Source of the DNA: Polaribacter sp. WD7
Lineage (GTDB): Bacteria; Bacteroidota; Bacteroidia; Flavobacteriales; Flavobacteriaceae
Length of the DNA: 64,000 nt
Reading direction: 5' to 3'
NCBI RefSeq assembly: GCF_003335085.1
Contig: NZ_QPEJ01000018.1
Coordinates: 901,488 to 965,487 of the forward strand
Part shown: in pieces, positions 27,060 through 36,486 of the stretch
Numbering within the stretch: position 1 is the first letter of the stretch
Layout of the letters: each line of letters opens with the position of its first letter
Notes under the pieces: generated by a model
The model's database searches: none
What the model saw: the letters and a program-made list of their open reading frames with translations, nothing else
What the model was told of the DNA's origin: nothing
Program-made: the position numbers and the translations under genes

Positions 27060-29834
27060 ATGTTAAAAAAAATGAACTTAAAATATTTTGGATGTGCTTT
27101 GTTTGCTTGTGTGTTTTTGAGCTTTACGGCATGTAAAGAACAAGCAACTATAGCAGAAGCTCAAAAATTAACCATTTCAGAAGGGTTTGAAAATCCGTTA
27201 GGGTTTTATGATAAAACACCTAGTTTTTCATGGAAATTGCCAGTTTTAGAAGGCGTTTTAAGTCAATCAGCATATCAAATAGTAGTGGCTAGTAGCCCAG
27301 ATTTATTACCTGACAATGCAGATTTATGGAACTCAGAAAAGCAACAAACAGCTCAATCTACTTGGGTAAAATATGCTGGAAGAACTTTACAATCACGTCA
27401 AAAAGTATATTGGCAAGTGAAATACTGGAACCAAGATAACGAAGCTTCAAAATGGAGTGAAATCAGTCATTTTGAGTTAGGTTTATTAACGAATAACGAT
27501 TGGAAAGCAAAATGGATTGGCTTAGATACCAAAAAGGAAAAGCTTTTAGGAAGTCAAGAAAATATCATTCACAGACCACAATATTTAAGAAAAGGTTTCG
27601 AATTATCTAATGATGTAGCATCAGCAAGATTATACATTACAGCAAAAGGAGTATTTGATGTGTCTATAAATGGAGAAGATGTAAGTGATGATGTAATGCC
27701 TCCTGGATATACACCTTACAAAGTGCGTATAGAAACCATTACTTATGATGTTACGGATTTAATAGAATCTGGGCAAAACACGATTGGAATTGAAGTTGCT
27801 GCAGGATGGCACTCAGGACGTTTAGGTTGGATGAAAACATATTGGAGTGATACAGAATCTCCGAAGGTTTTGGCTCAATTAGAATTAACGATGAAAGACG
27901 GTTCTACAGAAATGATTTTATCTGATGATACATGGAAAGGAACAACAAACGGACCAACTAGAATATCAGAGATTTACGATGGAGAAACCTATGATGCCAA
28001 TTTAGAAATGCCAAATTGGACTACAAATAATTTTAATGATAAAACATGGGAGTCTGTAAATACGTTTCCTGTAACGAATGACATCCGTTTAGAGCCAAAA
28101 AGACATACCACTGTTAAAACTAAAATTGAATTAGCAACACAAGAAGTTGTAGAAAAAGGTGACGTAGCTGTTTTTGATTTTCAACAAAATATGGTAGGTG
28201 TGCCGTTACTTAAAGTACCTATGAAAAAAGGGCAAACGCTAAAAATTCGATTTGCAGAAAAGTTATCTCCAGATGGTACGTTTTATACCGAAAATTATAG
28301 AAGTGCACAGTCAACAAATTACTATACAGCTTCAAAAGATGGTGTTATAGAATGGATGCCAAAATTTACATTTCATGGATTTCAGTATGTAGAATTAAGT
28401 GGATATGATACTTCAAAAACTCCATCAAAAGATTGGGTAACAGGATTAGTGCAATATTCAGATTTTGAAGAAAACGGAACATTTACATCGTCTCACGAGA
28501 AGTTAAATCAACTACAAAGTAATATTGTTTGGGGATTAAGAGGAAACTTTTTTGATATTCCAACCGATTGTCCACAACGTGATGAACGTATGGGATGGAC
28601 AGCAGATGCACAAGTATTTGCACCAGCATCTATGTTTAATGCCGATGTATATAAATTTTGGGCAAGTTGGATGCAAAGTGTTGGTGAGTCGCAATATGAT
28701 AATGGAGCTGTACCATGGGTAGTGCCAGATGTGTTATTTAACAACAAAGTAAGTGCAGGTTGGGGAGATGCATGTACCATTATTCCTTGGAAGATTTACC
28801 TAAGAACTGGAGATAAAAAAATCCTAGAAGAGAATTTTGAAACCATGAAAGGTTGGGTAAAATACCATGAAAGTGTTACTAAAAATTACATTTCTAAGAT
28901 GGGCTTTTTTGCAGATTGGTTACAACCGCTTCCTGAAAATGGCGATAATAGAGGAGATACCTCTAAAAGCTTAATAGGAACTGCATTTTTTGCACATTCT
29001 GCAACCTTAACAGCAAAAACAGCTAAAGCACTGGGTAAAATAGAAGAATTTGAAAAATACAATGCTTTGTATAAATCTGTAGCCAAAGCTTTTGAGAACA
29101 AGTTTTTTGAAAACGGAAAAGTAAAAGGAACTGTAGAAACCCAAACTTCTTATTTATTGGCTTTAGCCTTTGGTTTACTTTCTGAAGAGCATAAAGCAAA
29201 TGCTAAACAACATCTATTAGAAAAAATAGCAGAAGCTGATAATCATTTACGAACTGGGTTTTTAGGAACGCCATTATTATCTGAAGTTTTAGATACAACA
29301 GGAGAAATAGATTTGATGTATAAGATCTTGTTTAATGAAACGTATCCGTCTTGGTTCTATTCTATAAATCAAGGTGCAACCACTATTTGGGAACGTTGGA
29401 ACAGTTATAGCAAAAAAGATGGTTTCAATCCGCAAAACATGAATAGCTTAAACCATTACGCTTATGGTGCCATTGGCGAATGGATGTACGAGCGTATTGC
29501 AGGAATAGCGCCTTTAGAAGCGGGTTATAAAACCATTAGAATAGCGCCTGTACCAAAAGAACCATTAACATCTGCGGCAGCTAGTCTAAATACACCTTAC
29601 GGAAAAGTAGCTTCTTCTTGGGAAATAAAAGGAAGTAAGTTTCTACTACAAGTAGTTGTGCCTCCAAACACAACAGCAATTGTTACATTACCTAGTACCA
29701 CAAAAGCACCTTTTTTAATAAATGGAACAACAATTGATAACCATAAAAACGTAAAGCAAATCAATTCTGAAAAGACAACGTTTCAAGTAGAAGTTAAAGC
29801 AGGAACGTATCAATTTCAATCTAATATTAAATAA
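27060..29834 (+). CDS. GH78 alpha-L-rhamnosidase, second of a tandem pair, lipoprotein
   Basis: 924 aa. The lipobox is TAC (about Cys21). It has the same architecture as the upstream paralogue: Fn3-like domain (GLYCAN side 'LSQSAYQIVVASS'), two beta-sandwiches, catalytic barrel with DCPQRDERMGWTAD and WERWNS, and a C-terminal sandwich. The two differ mainly in loops of the substrate side (GLRDNFF/GLRGNFF and TGD/TAD changes), which fits a duplication with split specificity, for example sulfated versus unsulfated or different neighbouring sugars. A second in-frame ATG 12 bases in is also a possible start. Confidence 0.93.
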   Translation: MLKKMNLKYFGCALFACVFLSFTACKEQATIAEAQKLTISEGFENPLGFYDKTPSFSWKLPVLEGVLSQSAYQIVVASSPDLLPDNADLWNSEKQQTAQSTWVKYAGRTLQSRQKVYWQVKYWNQDNEASKWSEISHFELGLLTNNDWKAKWIGLDTKKEKLLGSQENIIHRPQYLRKGFELSNDVASARLYITAKGVFDVSINGEDVSDDVMPPGYTPYKVRIETITYDVTDLIESGQNTIGIEVAAGWHSGRLGWMKTYWSDTESPKVLAQLELTMKDGSTEMILSDDTWKGTTNGPTRISEIYDGETYDANLEMPNWTTNNFNDKTWESVNTFPVTNDIRLEPKRHTTVKTKIELATQEVVEKGDVAVFDFQQNMVGVPLLKVPMKKGQTLKIRFAEKLSPDGTFYTENYRSAQSTNYYTASKDGVIEWMPKFTFHGFQYVELSGYDTSKTPSKDWVTGLVQYSDFEENGTFTSSHEKLNQLQSNIVWGLRGNFFDIPTDCPQRDERMGWTADAQVFAPASMFNADVYKFWASWMQSVGESQYDNGAVPWVVPDVLFNNKVSAGWGDACTIIPWKIYLRTGDKKILEENFETMKGWVKYHESVTKNYISKMGFFADWLQPLPENGDNRGDTSKSLIGTAFFAHSATLTAKTAKALGKIEEFEKYNALYKSVAKAFENKFFENGKVKGTVETQTSYLLALAFGLLSEEHKANAKQHLLEKIAEADNHLRTGFLGTPLLSEVLDTTGEIDLMYKILFNETYPSWFYSINQGATTIWERWNSYSKKDGFNPQNMNSLNHYAYGAIGEWMYERIAGIAPLEAGYKTIRIAPVPKEPLTSAAASLNTPYGKVASSWEIKGSKFLLQVVVPPNTTAIVTLPSTTKAPFLINGTTIDNHKNVKQINSEKTTFQVEVKAGTYQFQSNIK

Positions 29835-29855
29835 ATACGATTAATCAACCTAAAA

Positions 29856-30704
29856 ATGAGAAAAATACATTTAACAATATGCATCGTTATCGCAATTACT
29901 TCTTTTATAAATGCTCAAAAAATAAACGCTCCTAATGGAAGAATAGCTGTTGTAGCTGATGGTAATTCTCCAGATCCTGATGATTTAGGCGGAACAGCGG
30001 TTTCTTTAGCATTGCTTAGAGCTTCAGGGTTAGAAAATAGACTTGTACATTATTCTCATAGTTGTGATTTGGTTAGGGTAAATAGAATTTCTGAAAAAGC
30101 AGAAGTAGAAAGGCATGCTTTAATGCAAAGTGCTTGCGATGTTACTGCAAGACGTTGGGGAGGTTTTGATAAACTTACTTTCTTAGATGCAAAGTGGCAA
30201 TTAGATGCAACTATAAAAGATTTAGCAAAAGCAATTAATGCGTCAACGGAAAATAATCCTTTGTGGATTATTGAAGCAGGAGAACCAGATATTATAGGAT
30301 TTGCTCTAGAGGCTTCAAAAAAGCAAAAACATAAATTTGTAAAAGTCGTAACACATCATCCTGCAAATGATGATGCTGGTGATTTTTATACCTGGCAACA
30401 AATCTTAGATTTCGGTGTAGAAGAAGTAAGAATACCAGATCAAAATATAAAACTGAAGGTAAATCTTCCAGAATGGGATTGGGCTAAAAACCATAAAGAT
30501 CCTAGAATACAACAGGTTTGGATACAAGGTAAAATAGCAGAAGTAGATGATGTTGTAAAATTTCAAAAAGGAAAATGGGATTGTTCTGATGCTGGTATGA
30601 TATTATATTGGATCACAGGGGCTAATATTCATGGGGGACTTAAACAAGGTACTGTAGAAGATGTAAAAGTGATATTATTGGATTATATAAGCGGTAATAA
30701 TTAG
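29856..30704 (+). CDS. Nucleoside-hydrolase-like (DUF1593-type) secreted protein
   Basis: 282 aa with a signal peptide ending INAQ (about residue 21). It opens with the aspartate cluster VVADGNSPDPDD (Asp35, Asp40, Asp42, Asp43), the calcium-binding signature of the nucleoside hydrolase fold, and later has 'LWIIEAGEPDIIGFAL' as in the family. Secreted members of this family are common in PULs and lack a firm activity; they are more likely to act on a glycan than on nucleosides. It is co-transcribed between GH78 and GH43 genes. A characterised ulvan oligosaccharide dehydratase exists in Formosa; I cannot say whether this is its relative. Confidence 0.7.
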   Translation: MRKIHLTICIVIAITSFINAQKINAPNGRIAVVADGNSPDPDDLGGTAVSLALLRASGLENRLVHYSHSCDLVRVNRISEKAEVERHALMQSACDVTARRWGGFDKLTFLDAKWQLDATIKDLAKAINASTENNPLWIIEAGEPDIIGFALEASKKQKHKFVKVVTHHPANDDAGDFYTWQQILDFGVEEVRIPDQNIKLKVNLPEWDWAKNHKDPRIQQVWIQGKIAEVDDVVKFQKGKWDCSDAGMILYWITGANIHGGLKQGTVEDVKVILLDYISGNN

Positions 30705-30733
30705 AATTTTGTTTTAGAGTGTAAAAAGGATAA

Positions 30734-31705
30734 ATGAAAGTAAGTATCAGAAAAATAAAGACTTTATTGTTAGTTCTTTCTATAGTAATAAGTTGTAAAT
30801 CTTATAACACAAAAGTAACAGAAACAAAACAGCAAGAAGTTTCAAATGAAAAAGTAAATAACAATCCTGTAGTTCGTCATATAAGAACAGCTGATCCATC
30901 TGCTCATATTTGGAAAGACGGGAAAGTATGGATGTACACTTCTCGTGATGCAGAAGATGCGGTTAATTATAATTCTATGGATGGATATCGCGCTTTTTCA
31001 TCAACAGATATGGTAAATTGGACAGACCATGGTGAGGTATTACATTCTAAGAATATCCCTTGGGGAGCAAAAGGATGGATGTGGGCGCCAACAGCCATTT
31101 ATAAAAATAACAAGTACTATTTATTGTATCCGCATTCTGTAAAAGGTTCTAAAGACGATATGCGTTGTGGTGTAGCAGTTAGTGATGTACCTCAAGGACC
31201 ATTTAAAGACATCGGTTGGATAAAAGGTGTTGAAGGACAATGGTTAGATCCTTGTGTTTTTACAGATGATGATGGGAAAACGTATTTGTACTGGGGTGTT
31301 AGAGAACCAAAAATGGCTTTGTTAAAAGACAATCTTTTGGAATTGGCTGAAACTCCTAGAAGTATAGTGTATGGAGCTAAAAATTTCTTTGAAGCCAGTT
31401 ATATGCATAAATACAACGGAAAGTATTACTATTCTTATAACGCAGGTTTAGGTGGTTTTTATGCTATGGGAGATAGTCCTTACGGACCATTTGAATATAA
31501 AGGAGCCATCAATCCAAAGCAAAGACAAGATCATCATTCTATAGTTGAATATAAAGGGCAACATTATTTCTTTTACCACTGGCAAGGTTGGAATGGAGGT
31601 TCAAAATTTAGAAGAAACACGTGTATCGAATATTTATATTATAACGAAGACGGAACAATACAAGAAATTAACGCAACCAAAGAAGGAGTTCAAAAAATTA
31701 AATAA
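30734..31705 (+). CDS. GH43 glycoside hydrolase (xylosidase/arabinosidase type), lipoprotein
   Basis: 323 aa. The lipobox is ISC (Cys21). It is a single five-bladed propeller of the usual short length. The three acids of the family are visible: general base Asp54 (RTADPSAHI), pKa-tuning Asp172 (QWLDPCVF) and general acid Glu220 (KNFFEASYM). In this setting removal of beta-xylose from ulvan oligosaccharides is the likely role. It lies 29 bases after the nucleoside-hydrolase-like gene, and the sulfatase that follows starts 25 bases after its stop. Confidence 0.88.
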   Translation: MKVSIRKIKTLLLVLSIVISCKSYNTKVTETKQQEVSNEKVNNNPVVRHIRTADPSAHIWKDGKVWMYTSRDAEDAVNYNSMDGYRAFSSTDMVNWTDHGEVLHSKNIPWGAKGWMWAPTAIYKNNKYYLLYPHSVKGSKDDMRCGVAVSDVPQGPFKDIGWIKGVEGQWLDPCVFTDDDGKTYLYWGVREPKMALLKDNLLELAETPRSIVYGAKNFFEASYMHKYNGKYYYSYNAGLGGFYAMGDSPYGPFEYKGAINPKQRQDHHSIVEYKGQHYFFYHWQGWNGGSKFRRNTCIEYLYYNEDGTIQEINATKEGVQKIK

Positions 31706-31730
31706 AACCAACCCAACAATTATTCAAAAA

Positions 31731-33260
31731 ATGAAAATTAAATTATTTTCGATAACTCTATTATTAACCGTAGTTTCTTTATTAAGTTGTAAAAAAGAAA
31801 CAAAATCTGAGTCAGTATCAGAGAATTCTAAAGAAGTATCTAAAAAGCCAAATATTGTATACATTTTAACCGATCAATGGAGAGGCTCTGCGTTAGGATA
31901 TGCAGGAAACGTTGATGTAAAAACACCTAATTTAGATGCGTTTGCAAAAGAAGCTGTCAATTTTACAAATACGGTATCTGTAACACCAGTTTGTACTCCG
32001 CATAGGGCAGCATTATTCACAGGAAGATTCCCAACAACAACAGGAATGATTGTAAACGACGTGTATTTGCCTTCGGAAGAATTGTGTATGGCAGAAATAT
32101 ATAAAGAAGCAGGTTATAATACAGCTTATTGGGGTAAATGGCATTTAGATGGTCATGGTCGTTCTACTTATATTCCAAAAGAAAGACGTCAAGGATTCGA
32201 TTTTTGGAGAGCTTTAGAATGTTCTCATAATTATACAAAAATGCCTTATTATGATAACGATAATCAAGAGTTGAAACACTGGGATAAATATTCGCCTTTT
32301 GCAATTGTAGAAGATGCAAACCAATATTTAGCGCAGCATGCCAAAGATGAAGCACCTTTTTTAGCGGTAGTTTCTATAGCTACACCACATTATCCACATA
32401 GCTCTGCACCAAAAAAATATAAGGACATGTATCCTCCAGAATCTCTAAAATTGAATCCGAATGTTTCCAAAAAATATGAAGAACGAAGCAGGAAAGAATT
32501 GCAAGGATATTATGCACACGCTACAGCTACGGATGAAGCTATAGGAAGCTTATTACAACAAATAGAAGCTTTAAATCTTTCAGAAAATACGATTATTGTA
32601 TTTTCCGCAGACCATGGCGAAATGATGGGGGCACATAACATTAAGCCTTTTGTAAAACAATTGGCTTGGGATGAATCTATTAGAGTGCCTTTTTTAATTA
32701 AATATCCAGGAATAAATACTCAAAAGGGAGCAGTTGTAAATGCACCTTTAACCACACCAGATATTTTACCTTCTTTACTAAGTTTATCAAATATTAAAAT
32801 ACCAGAAACGATTGAGGGAGAGAATTTAGCTGGTTTAATGAAAAAGCCTGATCCAAATGCAGATCGTGCTGCTTTGGTAATGAATGTTGCACCTTTTGGA
32901 GCAAATTTTAATGATCCACCTTATCGTGCTATAAAGACCAAACAATATACCTATGCTAGAACACCTGAAGGGCCAAGTATGTTTTTTGATAATGTAAAAG
33001 ATCCTTATCAAATGAATAATTTATTGGGTAAACCTGAATTAGAAGCCATTCAAAAAGATTTAGACGAAAAGCTAAATGCGAGGTTAGCAGAAATAGGCGA
33101 CGAATTTAAATCGAGAGACTATTATCTTAAAAAATACAATTATGTTTTTGATAAAAAGAAGCATGCTATTCCGTTTTGGGGTTTTAATGAAGGAAAAGGA
33201 AAATATAAAAATATTGGAGATATAAAACCTGTAGTACAATCTCCAAGACCAGTAAACTAA
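31731..33260 (+). CDS. Type I (S1) sulfatase with CTPHR motif, lipoprotein (paralogue of 34982)
   Basis: 509 aa. The frame is open upstream to 31545, but the ATG at 31731 gives a proper signal peptide and lipobox (LSC, Cys20), so the longer start inside the GH43 gene is rejected. The metal motif is TDQW and the formylglycine motif is C-T-P-H-R (Cys88), with His in place of the usual Ser. A later '[12 protein letters not shown]' metal site is present. It is closely similar along its whole length to the sulfatase at 34982, with a different sulfatase between them. It is inferred to remove a sulfate from rhamnose or an attached sugar. Confidence 0.88.
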   Translation: MKIKLFSITLLLTVVSLLSCKKETKSESVSENSKEVSKKPNIVYILTDQWRGSALGYAGNVDVKTPNLDAFAKEAVNFTNTVSVTPVCTPHRAALFTGRFPTTTGMIVNDVYLPSEELCMAEIYKEAGYNTAYWGKWHLDGHGRSTYIPKERRQGFDFWRALECSHNYTKMPYYDNDNQELKHWDKYSPFAIVEDANQYLAQHAKDEAPFLAVVSIATPHYPHSSAPKKYKDMYPPESLKLNPNVSKKYEERSRKELQGYYAHATATDEAIGSLLQQIEALNLSENTIIVFSADHGEMMGAHNIKPFVKQLAWDESIRVPFLIKYPGINTQKGAVVNAPLTTPDILPSLLSLSNIKIPETIEGENLAGLMKKPDPNADRAALVMNVAPFGANFNDPPYRAIKTKQYTYARTPEGPSMFFDNVKDPYQMNNLLGKPELEAIQKDLDEKLNARLAEIGDEFKSRDYYLKKYNYVFDKKKHAIPFWGFNEGKGKYKNIGDIKPVVQSPRPVN

Positions 33261-33293
33261 GGTTTCTATATAAACACTAATCAATATTATAAA

Positions 33294-34973
33294 ATGAATA
33301 AATTACTAGCACTATCAATAATAGGATTATCATTTTTAGCTTGTAATAAAAAAACATCTTCTAAAACAAAAGAAGAAAAACCTAATATTATTTTTATTCT
33401 TACCGATGACCAAAGATGGGATGCTTTAGGTTATGCTGGTAACGCATTAGCGCACACTCCAGAAATGGATAAATTAGCTAAAAGTGGCGTATTTTTTAAA
33501 AATACCATAGCAACAACACCTATTTGTGCAGCAAGTAGAGCAAGTATATTTAGTGGTTTGCAAGAACGTACACACAATTACAGTTTTACTAGTAAAGCTA
33601 TGAAAGATGAGTATATGGAGCAGGCTTTTCCACGAGTTTTAAAACAATCAGGATATTATACGGGGTTGTATGGTAAATTTGGAGTAAAATATAAAAAACT
33701 AGACTCTCTTTATGATGTTCATGAAAATTACGATTTAAGATACGATCGTAAAGATATTACCAGCTATTACTATAAAACTTTAGGTAAAGATACGGTACAT
33801 TTAACGCGCTATACAGGAGAAAAAGCATTGCAATTTTTAGACAAAGCACCAACAGACAAACCGTTTTGTTTGCAGTTGAGTTTTAGTGCACCTCATGCAA
33901 GCGATAATACAGTTGAGCAATATTTTTGGCAAGAAGAAAACAATCATGTTTTAGAAAATGTAACCGTGCCAGATGCTAATATTTCTTCAGATGAAGATTA
34001 TAATAAATTGCCAAAATTGGTAAAAGATGGCTTTAATCGTTTGCGTTGGTATTGGCGTTATGATACTCCAGAAAAGTACCAACATAGTGTTAAAGGGTAT
34101 TTTAGAATGCTTGCTGGAATTGATAATGAAATCGCTAAAATTAGAACAAAACTAGAAGCCAAAGGTATAGCAGATAATACCATTATTGTTTTAATGGGAG
34201 ATAATGGATTTTTCTTAGGCGAAAGGCAAATTTCTGGAAAATGGTTGATGTACGATAATTCTTTAAAAGTACCTTTAATTATTTACGATCCTAGAAATAA
34301 AGAACATAAAGATGTAGAACAAATGGCTTTGAATATAGATGTACCTTCAACTATTTTAGATTTTGCAGGTGTAGAAGCACCTAAAAGTTGGCACGGAAAA
34401 AGTTTAAAACCATTTATTAACGAAGAAAATGTGAATTTAGAACGTGATACGATTTTAATAGAGCATTTATGGGACTTTAAAAATATAGCGCCAAGTGAAG
34501 GGGTTAGAACCCAAGAGTGGAAGTATTTTAGATATGTAGATGACAAGTCTATTGAAGAATTGTACAATTTAAAGGATGATCCTAGAGAAACAAACAATCT
34601 TATTCATGATGAGCAATATCAAGATGTATTAAACAACTTAAGAGCAAAATGTGAAGATTTAATAGAAAAGTATAAAGATCCTTATGCTTTAGTTATTGAA
34701 AATAACACGTTTGATGGTAAAGCATTCCGTTGGAATGTATCTAAAGATTCAAAAAAACAATCGGCTTATCAAATTTTAGTGGCTTCTTCTCAAGAAAACA
34801 TCAACAAAAATATTGCAGATGTTTGGAACAGCACTAAAATAAAAGGCAATACCAAAGAAGTTGTAAAACCAAAAGCACTCAAGTTAGAAAAGGGTAAAAC
34901 CTATTACTGGAAAATGAGAATTTACGACGAATTAAATAGAACAGGAGCGTATACTAAAGCCCAAAAAATTTAA
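33294..34973 (+). CDS. Type I sulfatase fused to a GH78-type Fn3-like domain, lipoprotein
   Basis: 559 aa. The lipobox is LAC (Cys17). The sulfatase domain has the motif C-A-A-S-R (Cys78), the accepted Ala variant of C-x-P-x-R, then a GDNGFFLGE metal site. The last ~90 residues (about 470-559) are not sulfatase: 'KKQSAYQILVASS' followed by 'VWNSTKI' and 'KGKTYYWKMRIYD' match the N-terminal Fn3-like domain of the two GH78 enzymes upstream. I recall an S1_25 sulfatase-GH78 fusion in the Formosa ulvan locus, so this could be a shortened form of that fusion. The stop is followed directly by the next gene. Confidence 0.87.
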   Translation: MNKLLALSIIGLSFLACNKKTSSKTKEEKPNIIFILTDDQRWDALGYAGNALAHTPEMDKLAKSGVFFKNTIATTPICAASRASIFSGLQERTHNYSFTSKAMKDEYMEQAFPRVLKQSGYYTGLYGKFGVKYKKLDSLYDVHENYDLRYDRKDITSYYYKTLGKDTVHLTRYTGEKALQFLDKAPTDKPFCLQLSFSAPHASDNTVEQYFWQEENNHVLENVTVPDANISSDEDYNKLPKLVKDGFNRLRWYWRYDTPEKYQHSVKGYFRMLAGIDNEIAKIRTKLEAKGIADNTIIVLMGDNGFFLGERQISGKWLMYDNSLKVPLIIYDPRNKEHKDVEQMALNIDVPSTILDFAGVEAPKSWHGKSLKPFINEENVNLERDTILIEHLWDFKNIAPSEGVRTQEWKYFRYVDDKSIEELYNLKDDPRETNNLIHDEQYQDVLNNLRAKCEDLIEKYKDPYALVIENNTFDGKAFRWNVSKDSKKQSAYQILVASSQENINKNIADVWNSTKIKGNTKEVVKPKALKLEKGKTYYWKMRIYDELNRTGAYTKAQKI

Positions 34974-34981
34974 AAAATCAC

Positions 34982-36475
34982 ATGAAAATTAAAGTATTTT
35001 CTAAATTAATAGCAGTTCTTTTGATCTCTTTTATAAGCTGTAAAGGAAAAGAAAAACAGGCTACAGTAAAAGAAGGTTTAGATAAAAGAAAACCAAATAT
35101 CATCTATATATTAACAGACCAGTGGCGTGGTTCTGCATTAGGTTATGCAGGTAACCCAGACGTAAAAACACCAAATTTAGATGCATTGGCAAAAACATCG
35201 GTAAACTTTACCAATGCAGTTTCGGTTTTACCTGTTTGTACACCTCATAGAGCAGCATTATTAACAGGCAAATTTCCAACAACCACAGGAATGTTTGTTA
35301 ATGATTTGTACTTACCTGACGAAGAAGTAACCATGGCAGAAATATACAAGTCCGAAGGTTACAACACTGCTTATTGGGGCAAATGGCATTTAGATGGTCA
35401 TGGGCGTTCGGGTTTTATTCCAAAAGAAAGACGCCAAGGTTTTGACTATTGGAAAGCTTTAGAGTGTTCTCATAATTATAATAAAATGCCTTATTATGAT
35501 AATGATGATACCGAATTAAAATATTGGGACAAATATTCGCCCTTTGCTATTGTAGAAGATGCGAACCAATATTTAGCGAGTCAAGCAAAAGATGATAAAC
35601 CTTTTTTAGCAGTATTGTCTATTGCAACACCCCATTTTCCACACCATTCTGCGCCACAAAAATACAAAGATATGTATCCGCCAGCGGCTTTAACCTTAAA
35701 CCCAAATGTTGCTAAAAAATTCGAAAAACGAAGCAGAGAGGAATTACAAGGGTATTATGCACATGCTACTGCTACCGATGAAGCCATAGGTTTATTATTA
35801 AAGCAAATAGAAGCTTTACAACTGTTAGAGAATACCATTATTGTATTTTCTGCAGACCATGGAGAAATGATGGGAGCTCATGGAGTAAGGCCTTGGGCAA
35901 AACAAATGGCTTGGGACGAATCAATTAAAGTTCCTTTTTTAATTAGATATCCGGGGATTGATTCTCAAAAGGGAGCTGTTGTAAATGCACCTATCAACAC
36001 ACCTGATATTTTACCATCACTTTTAGGTTTGTCAAATATTACAATTCCAGAAGGGATTCAAGGCGATGATTTATCGGACTTGATAAAAAATCCAAATCCA
36101 AACGCAGATCGTACTGCTTTGGTAATGAATGTTGCACCATTTGCTGGTAATTACAATCAGCTTCCATATCGAGCTATAAGAACAAAGCAATATACCTACA
36201 CCAGAACTACAGAAGGTCCGAGTATGTTTTTTGATAATGTAAAAGATCCTTATCAAATGAACAATTTGTTAGGTAAGCCAGATTTTGAAAAAATTCAGCA
36301 AGATTTAGATACTAAATTAAAAGAAAAATTAGCTGAAATAGACGATGAATTTGAATCAAGAGACTATTATCTTAAAAAATACAATTACGTTTTTGATGAT
36401 AAAAAACCTGCGATTCCTTATTGGGAATTTGATAATGGAAAAGGTCTTGTACAATCACCAAAACCAGTTCAATAA
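34982..36475 (+). CDS. Type I (S1) sulfatase with CTPHR motif, lipoprotein (paralogue of 31731)
   Basis: 497 aa. The lipobox is ISC (Cys20), the metal motif TDQW, and the formylglycine motif C-T-P-H-R (Cys86). Almost every block of the 31731 sulfatase reappears here (for example 'ALECSHNY', '[16 protein letters not shown]', '[10 protein letters not shown]'), so the two arose by duplication. Differences cluster near '[11 protein letters not shown]' versus 'GAHNIKPFVKQ', next to the active site, which may reflect different subsites. It starts 8 bases after the fusion sulfatase. Confidence 0.88.
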   Translation: MKIKVFSKLIAVLLISFISCKGKEKQATVKEGLDKRKPNIIYILTDQWRGSALGYAGNPDVKTPNLDALAKTSVNFTNAVSVLPVCTPHRAALLTGKFPTTTGMFVNDLYLPDEEVTMAEIYKSEGYNTAYWGKWHLDGHGRSGFIPKERRQGFDYWKALECSHNYNKMPYYDNDDTELKYWDKYSPFAIVEDANQYLASQAKDDKPFLAVLSIATPHFPHHSAPQKYKDMYPPAALTLNPNVAKKFEKRSREELQGYYAHATATDEAIGLLLKQIEALQLLENTIIVFSADHGEMMGAHGVRPWAKQMAWDESIKVPFLIRYPGIDSQKGAVVNAPINTPDILPSLLGLSNITIPEGIQGDDLSDLIKNPNPNADRTALVMNVAPFAGNYNQLPYRAIRTKQYTYTRTTEGPSMFFDNVKDPYQMNNLLGKPDFEKIQQDLDTKLKEKLAEIDDEFESRDYYLKKYNYVFDDKKPAIPYWEFDNGKGLVQSPKPVQ

Positions 36476-36486
36476 AAATAATTAAA

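Noticed and set aside
31545..31730. Longer start for the CTPHR sulfatase inside the GH43 gene
   Set aside because: The upstream extension is GH43 sequence in another frame. The ATG at 31731 gives a proper lipoprotein signal.
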